From contig CAYGDB010000022.1 of the NCBI GenBank assembly GCA_964348535.1, positions 1 through 9,557 on the forward strand: a stretch of DNA of 9,557 bases, in the 5' to 3' direction. Positions 1 through 5,543 of this stretch are shown here, one piece after another. The translations under genes and the position numbers were made by a program. This DNA is from JBGPJO01 sp964348535 (GTDB lineage: Bacteria > Patescibacteriota > Minisyncoccia > Phycocordibacterales > JAKFXT01). Positions within the stretch are counted from its first letter, which is position 1. Every line of letters starts with the position of its first letter. The notes below the pieces were generated by a model that saw nothing but the letters and a program-made list of their open reading frames with translations, was not told where the DNA came from and searched no databases.

Positions 1-53
1 CCGATGACCTCCTCATTGCAAATGAGGCGCTCTACCAACTAAGCTAAGGGCCC
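1..53 (-). tRNA. tRNA-Ala (anticodon UGC), 3' part cut off by window edge
   Basis: Read on the minus strand from position 53, the sequence gives acceptor 5' strand GGGCCCT, then TA, a D-stem GCTT pairing with GAGC around an AGTTGGTA loop, and an anticodon stem CCTCA/TGAGG closing the seven-base loop TTTGCAA. The anticodon is TGC, which decodes alanine GCN codons. The variable AGGTC and the first T-stem bases ATCGG follow before the window ends, so the T-loop, 3' acceptor strand and the G3:U70 alanine identity pair cannot be checked. The last 15 bases of the GIY-YIG ORF overlap its 5' end on the same strand. Confidence 0.93.
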
Positions 54-290
54 AAGTGTGTCGAGAAGTTTTCTACCCTGTCCGGATTTTAAAAATTTCT
101 CGCGCTTAATCGCCTCTGTCTTATTATCGTATTGTTCTATGTATGCTAACGCAAACGGACCATTTTGTCTCGTAAAAGAATTCGACCCAGAATTATGCTC
201 CCTTAATCTTTCTTCTGCATCCTTACTAGAATACCCAACATATCTTTTTTTATTCCTCAAGCTCTTAAGGACATAAACTATGAATTTCAT
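39..290 (-). CDS. Small standalone GIY-YIG endonuclease (UPF0213-like) running into tRNA-Ala
   Basis: This 83-residue protein is a single GIY-YIG nuclease domain. The two signature strands are VYVLKS (residues 5-10) and YVGYS (17-21), followed by R28 as the likely catalytic arginine, the H-N-S-G turn at 32-35, and the TEAIKREKFLKSG helix (58-70) holding the conserved glutamates, probably including the metal-binding one. Family members are metal-dependent single-domain nucleases; the cellular role of such short standalone forms is mostly unknown, and some GIY-YIG proteins are homing endonucleases. The last residues (GPLA) and the TAG stop are encoded by the 5' end of tRNA-Ala, so the ORF overlaps the tRNA by 15 bases. 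No clear ribosome binding site precedes the ATG. A 32-bp palindrome lies 29 bases upstream, and a 10-bp direct repeat brackets gene plus palindrome. A mobile cassette is plausible; an ordinary host gene with a tRNA-borne stop is the alternative. Confidence 0.85.
   Translation of the reverse strand: MKFIVYVLKSLRNKKRYVGYSSKDAEERLREHNSGSNSFTRQNGPFALAYIEQYDNKTEAIKREKFLKSGQGRKLLDTLGPLA
46..55. repeat. 10-bp direct repeat, tRNA-side copy (AAGGGCCCAA)
   Basis: The sequence AAGGGCCCAA is identical to that at 351-360. On the minus strand this copy is TTGGGCCCTT, and its last eight bases are the first eight bases of tRNA-Ala. The two copies bracket the GIY-YIG gene and the 32-bp palindrome. It could be a target duplication or a reconstituted tRNA 5' end after insertion; chance is not excluded for a 10-mer that contains a GGGCCC palindrome. 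Confidence 0.6.
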
Positions 291-319
291 AGAATTAATT
301 GGTTCTAATCTAAATAAGC

Positions 320-351
320 TTCAGCCATAGGCTGATCAGCCTATGGCTGAA
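320..351. repeat. 32-bp perfect palindrome between ddl and the GIY-YIG gene
   Basis: The arms TTCAGCCATAGGC and GCCTATGGCTGAA flank the self-complementary centre TGATCA, and the whole 32 bases equal their own reverse complement. As RNA it would form a stem of about 13 bp with a small loop. It lies 48 bases after the ddl stop. On the minus strand it is followed by GCTTATTTAG, which is T-rich but not a proper T-tract, so it is at best a weak intrinsic terminator for ddl. The perfect symmetry and its contact with the 10-bp repeat at 351-360 also fit an end of a mobile element or a protein-binding site. Confidence 0.75.
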
Positions 352-360
352 AGGGCCCAA
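351..360. repeat. 10-bp direct repeat, ddl-side copy (AAGGGCCCAA)
   Basis: This is an exact second copy of the sequence at 46-55, directly abutting (sharing one base with) the 32-bp palindrome. The bases beyond the repeat differ on both sides, so the identity is limited to these 10 positions. If a cassette was inserted, deleting one repeat plus 56-350 would place tRNA-Ala about 45 bases after the ddl stop. Confidence 0.6.
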
Positions 361-399
361 AATAACAAACAAAAACCAAACAACGCTTGTAAATATACC

Positions 400-1365
400 T
401 TAATTTCTCTCAAGCGCAAGAGAAATTATGTGTTTAATAAAATCACCCATTCCGATATTGGCTGTTCCAAGGCCTTTTGGCACAAGACACATGGGAGCAA
501 GGCCCGGAAGCGAATTGGTCTCCAAAATATAAATTCCCCGCCCCGGAGAAACTATAAAATCAGAGCGAGAGTAGTGGCAAAGCCCGAGAGCTTGATGGGC
601 CGCTTTTGCCATTTCCATAAGAGCATACTTGTCGCCGTCCGAAAAATTTCCCGGACTTATTTCAAGCGCCCGACCTTTATACTTCTCATCATAATCAAAA
701 AAAGATTCTTTGGTCGGTATTATTTCAATTGGAGCAAGGGCGTATAATTCTTCTCCTCTCATACCCTCCACGACAGCCACCGTAGCTTCTCTTCCTTCTA
801 TGTATTCTTCCACCAGAACTTTTGACGAGTAAGCAAAAGCCTTCCTCACCCCTTTTTCTATTTCATCAAGCGACCTTGCGACAGTAACACCGAGAGAAGA
901 ACCGGCTGACACCGGTTTGATGACTGCGGGTAATACCGCTCGCTTGAATATATCAAAAAGCTGTTCATCAAAATCATCGCTGACAGAAAGCACTGTGGCC
1001 TCCGGCACATAAAGTCCGACTCTTTTAAAATACTCTTTTGAAAGAAGTTTGTTCATGGAAATGGCGGCAGATAAAGCAGAAGGTCCTGTATAAGGAATTC
1101 CCATCACTTGGAGTTCTTGTTGAACTTTTCCGTCTTCTCCATACTCTCCATGAAGAGCATTCCAAACAACATCGACATTTTTAAGAGCTTGATAAGGGGA
1201 AACCGAAAGGCCTGATAGATGCCAAACTCCATTTTTATCTATGAAAACATCAATGCCGTGATAGCCCTCCGGCAAATGACGAAGAACCGCGCTTCCTGAT
1301 TGAAGAGAAACGTCATATTCTGAAGATGGTCCGCCCCGAAGCACTGCGACTCGAGTTCTAAGCAT
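400..1365 (-). CDS. ddl: D-alanine--D-alanine ligase
   Basis: The enzyme joins two D-alanines using ATP in the cytoplasm, making the dipeptide that MurF adds to the peptidoglycan precursor. At 321 residues it has normal family length. The N-terminal motif GGPSSE holds the substrate-binding E16, and HGEYGEDG (72-79) is the Ddl signature. The ATP-grasp core has K150, the GSSLGV loop (155-160) and EEYIEGRE (186-193). The omega loop FFDYDEKY (222-229) keeps the tyrosines typical of D-Ala-D-Ala rather than D-Ala-D-Lac ligases. D269, E282 and N284 (in ETNSLPG) match the metal ligands. The ATG at 1365 puts the conserved VAVLRGGPSSE where the family has it. No Shine-Dalgarno is present; an extended -10 promoter sits exactly upstream, predicting leaderless translation. 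The gene is separated from uvrC by an inverted-repeat element, so it is probably transcribed on its own. Confidence 0.96.
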   Translation of the reverse strand: MLRTRVAVLRGGPSSEYDVSLQSGSAVLRHLPEGYHGIDVFIDKNGVWHLSGLSVSPYQALKNVDVVWNALHGEYGEDGKVQQELQVMGIPYTGPSALSAAISMNKLLSKEYFKRVGLYVPEATVLSVSDDFDEQLFDIFKRAVLPAVIKPVSAGSSLGVTVARSLDEIEKGVRKAFAYSSKVLVEEYIEGREATVAVVEGMRGEELYALAPIEIIPTKESFFDYDEKYKGRALEISPGNFSDGDKYALMEMAKAAHQALGLCHYSRSDFIVSPGRGIYILETNSLPGLAPMCLVPKGLGTANIGMGDFIKHIISLALERN

Positions 1366-1371
1366 GGATTT

Positions 1372-1400
1372 ATTATATCAAACCTCTGGCTATCTATCAC
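1372..1400 (-). promoter_or_regulatory. Extended -10 sigma70-type promoter of ddl, predicted leaderless start
   Basis: On the minus strand a perfect TATAAT (1377-1372) is preceded by TGA, giving an extended -10 (TGnTATAAT). A weak -35 GTGATA (1400-1395) stands 17 bases upstream. Only AAATCC lies between the -10 and the ddl ATG, so the predicted transcription start is at or next to the A of the start codon. The promoter lies just outside the inverted-repeat element at 1408-1571. Confidence 0.7.
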
Positions 1401-1407
1401 GGTGGAC

Positions 1408-1571
1408 TACGAAACTATGCGAAGGCGCGTATTTCTCGGAGACATTGGGAGCATGGCGATGCGAGCACGAGGAAAATTTCAGCCCGTTCGGGTCTGAGAG
1501 ACCCTCAGGGTCTCGAACGACAGAAATTTATCCGTTCTCCGAGAAGCACGCGCCGAGAAAAGAGTTTCGTA
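1408..1571. mobile_element. Nested inverted-repeat element between uvrC and ddl (MITE/REP-like candidate)
   Basis: The outer arms are TACGAAACT (1408-1416) pairing with AGTTTCGTA (1563-1571), then GGCGCG..TTCTCGGAGA (1424-1442) pairing with 1536-1554 with two mismatches in 19. Inside, AAATTTC (1474-1480) pairs with GAAATTT (1523-1529) and CGTTCG (1485-1490) with CGAACG (1514-1519). The centre holds overlapping alternative hairpins: 1490-1504 (GGGTCT-GAG-AGACCC) and the 17-base palindrome 1498-1514. A small GCAT/ATGC hairpin lies at 1451-1462. The segment is richer in GC than neighbouring genes, has no credible coding content and fills most of the 208-base gap. It ends two bases from the uvrC stop codon. 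No convincing target duplication was found. Alternatives are a structured RNA or an elaborate uvrC terminator. Confidence 0.6.
1498..1514. repeat. 17-base palindrome at the core of the inverted-repeat element
   Basis: GAGACCCT and AGGGTCTC are perfect reverse complements around a single central C. The left arm is shared with a second hairpin at 1490-1504 (GGGTCT, loop GAG, AGACCC), so the two folds are mutually exclusive. This is the strongest local hairpin in the gap; no T-tract follows on either strand, so it does not look like a standard intrinsic terminator. Confidence 0.65.
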
Positions 1572-1573
1572 AC

Positions 1574-2809
1574 TCAAAGTATATCACCAGTCAAAAAAGT
1601 TTTTTGTCTCAATTTTCTATGGAAAGCAATGGCGAAACGGTGGGCTTCGGCATTTCCGAGTAGAATTTCTTTCCGATGCTTTTTAATAAAAAAACCATCC
1701 CCTTCCACATCTTTTGGTTTATGATTCTTGTCTTTAACGACCGAAACAACCGGTATTATAAATTTGTTTTTTGAAATAACTTTAAAAGCCGCGTTTCTCT
1801 GGGCAAGACCTCCATCAACCGCGATTAAATCCGGCATCGGCCATTCCTTATGATTAAATCTGCGCTCAAGAACTTCCGTCAAAGCTCCAACATCTCCGCC
1901 CTTTAAAGCTTTTATTTTAAATTTTCTGTAATCTGACTTGTGGGCTTTGCCACCTTCAATAACAACCATCGCCCCGACCATTTCTTTACCGCTTATATGA
2001 GCTACATCGTAGGATTCTATTCTAAAACTTCCCTTACCCTCTAAATTTAAACCAGGCTCTTCTTTGATTAGGGAGATATCCTGAATGTGCTCCAAAGCAA
2101 AAATAGTCTTTTTTATATCATTAGCTTTTTCAAACTGACGGGCCCGAGCATGACTTTTCATTTGCTTATTCAGATTTGAAACCAGACGGGACTTCTTTCC
2201 CTCAAAAAACAAAATCAAATTTTTAATTATTTTTTTGTAGTCATTTTTATTTATTTCTCCGGTACACACTCCGGGACAAAGTCCAATTTGGCGATTAAAA
2301 CACGGTTTACCGTAACCCACGGAACATTTGTCGCGAAAAGGAAAAATCTTTCTGACTATTATCATTCCCAACTTTAACATCTTACCCTCGGGAAACGGAC
2401 CTATCATATAAAGACGTTTTTCAAGCGGATATTCACGCGGTATGTCTCTCCCACGCAAAATTAAAACCCTTGGAAAATCTTCTTTTGTTACGATGATGTA
2501 GTTGTAACTCTTGTCGTCTTTCTCCCTAACATTCGCTTTCGGCAAATGTTTTTTTATTAAATTTGCTTCAAGTATAAGAGCTTCAAGCACTGAGTCGGTT
2601 TGAATTGAAGTTACTCGCTTGGCGTCAAGAACCATTTTCTGAATAATTGGTCCTCGAGTAAAAATTAAATCTTTCCCAAAATAACTTCGGACCCTGTCTT
2701 TTATCGAGGTTGCTTTTCCTATGTAAAGAATTTCTCCCTTCCCGTTCTTAAAAAAATAAACTCCGGGACCATCGGGTAAATTTATTTTTTTAAGGTCTTC
2801 TGATTTCAT
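1574..2809 (-). CDS. uvrC: Excinuclease ABC subunit C, lacking the C-terminal (HhH)2 domain
   Basis: UvrC makes the 3' and 5' incisions around a lesion marked by UvrB in nucleotide excision repair. The N-terminal GIY-YIG domain has Y18, Y29, R39 and E76 in the spacing expected of the 3'-nicking site. Four cysteines (C162, C170, C178, C182) match the conserved cluster reported to hold an iron-sulfur cluster in E. coli UvrC. A UVR/UvrB-contact helix pair follows (about 210-243). The RNase H-like 5' nuclease has D268 (YDVAH), D306 (GGD), D332 (VDGG) and H390 (EAHRFAI). The protein stops at residue 411, about 20 residues after H390, whereas typical UvrC of about 600 residues continues with two helix-hairpin-helix motifs. 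The stop lies two bases from an inverted-repeat element, so truncation by insertion is possible, as is lineage-specific loss. The gene starts 16 bases after uvrA and is surely cotranscribed; no clear Shine-Dalgarno is seen. Confidence 0.93.
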   Translation of the reverse strand: MKSEDLKKINLPDGPGVYFFKNGKGEILYIGKATSIKDRVRSYFGKDLIFTRGPIIQKMVLDAKRVTSIQTDSVLEALILEANLIKKHLPKANVREKDDKSYNYIIVTKEDFPRVLILRGRDIPREYPLEKRLYMIGPFPEGKMLKLGMIIVRKIFPFRDKCSVGYGKPCFNRQIGLCPGVCTGEINKNDYKKIIKNLILFFEGKKSRLVSNLNKQMKSHARARQFEKANDIKKTIFALEHIQDISLIKEEPGLNLEGKGSFRIESYDVAHISGKEMVGAMVVIEGGKAHKSDYRKFKIKALKGGDVGALTEVLERRFNHKEWPMPDLIAVDGGLAQRNAAFKVISKNKFIIPVVSVVKDKNHKPKDVEGDGFFIKKHRKEILLGNAEAHRFAIAFHRKLRQKTFLTGDIL

Positions 2810-2825
2810 AGTTTTAATTCAGACT

Positions 2826-5417
2826 TTAGGTCTTTAAAGCTCTTTTAAGATACTTGCCCGTGTGTGATTTCGGATTATTGGCCACTTCTTCAGGCGTTCC
2901 TTTGGCCACTATATTTCCCCCGCCCACTCCCCCATCCGGCCCGAAATCAAGAATATAATCGGCGTTTTTTATCACATCCATATTATGCTCAATAACTACA
3001 ACGGTGTTTCCTTTGTCTACAAGTTTTTCTAAAATTTCAATCAGTTTACTGACGTCTTCATAATGAAGGCCGACCGTTGGCTCATCTAACAAATAAATTG
3101 TTTTTTGGAGATGGGCTCTGTAAAGTTCGGATGAAATTTTTACCCTTTGGGCTTCACCACCCGAGAGTGTGGTGGCTGACTGCCCAAGCTTTAGATAATC
3201 AAGCCCCACATCTTTCATAGTTTGAAGCCTGTCAGATATGGCAGGAATGTCCTCAAAAAAATTCAAACCCTCCTCTATGGTCATATTTAAAACATCATAA
3301 ATACTTTTCTTTTTATATTTTACTTCAAGAGTTTCTTTCATAAATCTTTTGCCGTCGCAAATATCACAAGATACATAAACCGTAGGCAAGAAATGCATCT
3401 CAACAGCAATCTGACCATTACCTTGGCAGGCCTCACAGCGTCCTCCTTTTACGTTGAAAGAAAACCTGTTTGCCTTCCAGCCCCGAACCCGAGCTTCGGC
3501 GCTTTCAGCAAACAACTCCCTTATAAAAGTAAAAGCTCCGGTGTAAGTGGCCGGGTTTGAACGAGGCGTTCGGCCTATCGGAGATTGGTCTATCAAGATC
3601 ACTCTGGATATATACTCTGTACCGACAAATGAAGCGCAATTATAAGTATCGTTTGAACGATAACGCTTCTCATATCTAGCCTGAAGATTCTTATGAAGAA
3701 TTTCATAAAGAAAAGAAGATTTTCCGGAACCGGAAACACCTGTTATTAAAACAAGCTTTGAGAGAGGGATATCAGCGGAAAGATTTTTAATATTAAAGAC
3801 ATTTCCACCGCGAACTTTTATCATGCCCTTATCGGAAGTCCTGCGATTTTCTCTCATATTTATAACCTTCTCTCCACGAAGATAGGACAAAGTGAGCGAG
3901 CCGGAATCATTTTTCTTGGCCGTTAAAAGTTTTTCAAGCTCTCCTGAAACCACAATATGCCCGCCATGAACTCCGGCGCCAGGACCTATATCAACTATAT
4001 AATCAGCCGAAAAGATAGTATCCTCGTCATGCTCTACAATAATAATAGTATTACCGGCATCTCTTAAAGAAAGCAGGGTTTTTACAAGGCGATCATTATC
4101 ACGAGAATGAAGACCGATGGTCGGCTCATCAAGAACATAAAGCGCGCCGACGAGTCCGCTTCCAAGCTGGGAAGCAAGACGTATTCTCTGGCTCTCGCCG
4201 CCGGAGAGAGTGTGCGCCCTGCGGTCAAGCGAAAGATAATCAAGTCCGACATTTAAAAGAAATTCCGAGCGACTGCTGATTTCCCGAACGACCACTTTGG
4301 ATATGCTTTTTTCTTTGGCGGTCATCTCGACGTTTTTAATAAACGAAAAAGCATCTTGAATGGAAAGAGCCGTAAATTCAAAAATATTTTTTCTGTTTTT
4401 TTCAGAACCGATAAAGACATGGAGGGCTTCAGGCCTAAGACGAGCGCCTTTGCAAGTCTCGCACTTTTCGTTTCCAAAAAAATGCTTGGTGCCGAGACCG
4501 TTGCAAGATTGGCAGGCGCCGTAAGGAGAATTAAAAGAAAAAAGTCGTGGTTCTATTTCAGGATACGAAAAACCGTCATAAGGGCACATAAATTTTGCCG
4601 AGATAAGACGCTCGCTATTTTCTGTCTCAAGTTTTATAAGACCGTTTGATTCCAAAAGAGCTCTCTCAACGGCTTCAGACAATCTCTCTTTTGAAGACGA
4701 CTTCATCCCTCCAGGTTTTTCTGTTAAAAGTTCCGAGACAAAAATCTCATCAACCAGCACATCTATATCGTGCTTTTTATTTTTAGTCAGGATAATCTGC
4801 TCCCGAAGTTTTAAAAGTTTTCCGTCAATCTTTACCTTTTCATAACCCTTGCCCAAAAGGTCGTAAAGAAGCTGATAGTATTCACCTTTCCTTCCGACTA
4901 CGAGAGGGGCGAAAATTCTTATTTTCGCCCCGTCCGTTTCCACACCCATTATCTTTTTGTTACTTTTTGAAAATGTTTGATTTGAAGCGGTCTCTACTAT
5001 TGTTTCCAATATTTCCTCATTGGTCAGTTTTTTAATCTCCCTGTCGCAAATCAAACAATAGGGATGTCCCACTCTGGCAAAAAGAACTCTCAAGTAATCG
5101 TATATTTCAGTGATGGTCGCGACCGTTGAACGGGGATTATTGGAACGAGATTTCTGGTCTATCGAAATTGCGGGAGAAAGTCCTATGATTTCATCAACAT
5201 CCGGCTTCTGCATCTGATTTAAAAACTGCCTGGCGTAGGCGGACAGTGATTCAACATACCTTCTTTGACCTTCGGCAAAGATGGTGTCAAACGCCAAAGA
5301 AGACTTCCCCGAACCGGAAAGTCCCGTAAAAACAATCATTTTATATCTCGGCATCTCAACCGTAATATTTTTTAGATTATGAGTCCTCGCTCCTTTTACG
5401 ATTATTTTATCTTCCAT
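2826..5417 (-). CDS. uvrA: Excinuclease ABC subunit A, without the insertion domain
   Basis: UvrA is the dimeric DNA-damage-sensing ATPase that loads UvrB. With the chosen ATG (5417; MEDKIIVKGARTHNLKNI, the usual family start) it has 863 residues; an ATG at 5435 would add six atypical residues. In order: Walker A GLSGSGKSS (32-40), a UvrB-binding domain (about 120-240) with the GRKGEY motif, the first zinc module (C278, D281 where cysteine is usual, C302, C305), CETC (319-322), signature LSGGESQ (404-410) with Walker B LDEPTIGLH; then the second ATPase with Walker A GVSGSGKSS (560-568), zinc finger C661/C664/C684/C687, LSGGEAQ and LLDEPTVGLH. About 75-80 residues normally found between C305 and C319, the insertion domain, are absent, which accounts for the short length against about 940. 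It lies between uvrB and uvrC in one transcriptional direction. Confidence 0.96.
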   Translation of the reverse strand: MEDKIIVKGARTHNLKNITVEMPRYKMIVFTGLSGSGKSSLAFDTIFAEGQRRYVESLSAYARQFLNQMQKPDVDEIIGLSPAISIDQKSRSNNPRSTVATITEIYDYLRVLFARVGHPYCLICDREIKKLTNEEILETIVETASNQTFSKSNKKIMGVETDGAKIRIFAPLVVGRKGEYYQLLYDLLGKGYEKVKIDGKLLKLREQIILTKNKKHDIDVLVDEIFVSELLTEKPGGMKSSSKERLSEAVERALLESNGLIKLETENSERLISAKFMCPYDGFSYPEIEPRLFSFNSPYGACQSCNGLGTKHFFGNEKCETCKGARLRPEALHVFIGSEKNRKNIFEFTALSIQDAFSFIKNVEMTAKEKSISKVVVREISSRSEFLLNVGLDYLSLDRRAHTLSGGESQRIRLASQLGSGLVGALYVLDEPTIGLHSRDNDRLVKTLLSLRDAGNTIIIVEHDEDTIFSADYIVDIGPGAGVHGGHIVVSGELEKLLTAKKNDSGSLTLSYLRGEKVINMRENRRTSDKGMIKVRGGNVFNIKNLSADIPLSKLVLITGVSGSGKSSFLYEILHKNLQARYEKRYRSNDTYNCASFVGTEYISRVILIDQSPIGRTPRSNPATYTGAFTFIRELFAESAEARVRGWKANRFSFNVKGGRCEACQGNGQIAVEMHFLPTVYVSCDICDGKRFMKETLEVKYKKKSIYDVLNMTIEEGLNFFEDIPAISDRLQTMKDVGLDYLKLGQSATTLSGGEAQRVKISSELYRAHLQKTIYLLDEPTVGLHYEDVSKLIEILEKLVDKGNTVVVIEHNMDVIKNADYILDFGPDGGVGGGNIVAKGTPEEVANNPKSHTGKYLKRALKT

Positions 5418-5430
5418 ACAATGACAATCG

Positions 5431-5450
5431 CCCATCGCTTAGCGCATGGG
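5431..5450. repeat. Hairpin just upstream of uvrA
   Basis: CCCAT-CGCT-T-AGCG-(C)-ATGGG forms a nine-pair stem with one bulged base. It lies 13 bases before the preferred uvrA ATG and contains the alternative upstream ATG (5435). It would fall in the 5' leader of a transcript from the candidate promoter near 5461, so it could affect translation starts, but its one-base loop would open in practice. Function is unknown. Confidence 0.4.
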
Positions 5451-5460
5451 TATGAGTGAA

Positions 5461-5469
5461 ATACTAGCA
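5461..5469 (-). promoter_or_regulatory. Candidate extended -10 promoter of uvrA
   Basis: The minus strand reads TGCTAGTAT here: a TAGTAT -10 (four of six consensus bases) preceded by TGC, which fits an extended -10. No good -35 stands 17 bases upstream (TATTTT only). If used, transcription would begin near 5454 and give a leader of about 37 bases before the ATG at 5417. This is weak evidence; uvrA may rely wholly on read-through from uvrB. Confidence 0.35.
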
Positions 5470-5506
5470 CAACCTTCCCACCGAAAATAGTCGCCCGTCT
5501 TACGCT

Positions 5507-5527
5507 ATAATGTCTAATGTCTAATGT
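5507..5527. repeat. Three 7-bp tandem repeats between uvrB and uvrA
   Basis: The plus strand reads ATAATGT CTAATGT CTAATGT, two exact copies and one copy with a single change. The array starts 17 bases after the uvrB stop and has no further copies. It may be slippage; it could also be a short regulatory array. No function is inferred. Confidence 0.6.
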
Positions 5528-5543
5528 CCAACAGTCTGACGGT

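Noticed and set aside
1408..1571. Intrinsic terminator for uvrC
   Set aside because: The hairpins are long and nested, and no T-tract follows the arms on the minus strand; termination there is possible but is not the best description.
1395..1587. TATCAC at 1395-1400 and 1582-1587 as a target-site duplication of the inverted-repeat element
   Set aside because: The hexamers sit 7 and 10 bases outside the arms, one lies in uvrC and one forms the -35 of ddl; a six-base match at unequal distances is not convincing.
1364..1663. A 99-codon plus-strand ORF across the uvrC/ddl gap
   Set aside because: It runs through the inverted-repeat element and into the antisense of uvrC, has no recognisable domain, and its composition follows the repeat arms.
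5418..5435. ATG at 5435 as the uvrA start
   Set aside because: It adds MGDCHC before the universally typical MEDKIIVKGARTHNL start and lies within a hairpin. It is not excluded, only less likely.
5506..5511. Perfect TATAAT on the plus strand between uvrB and uvrA
   Set aside because: No plus-strand gene follows, and it is part of the tandem AATGT-containing repeat; taken as chance.
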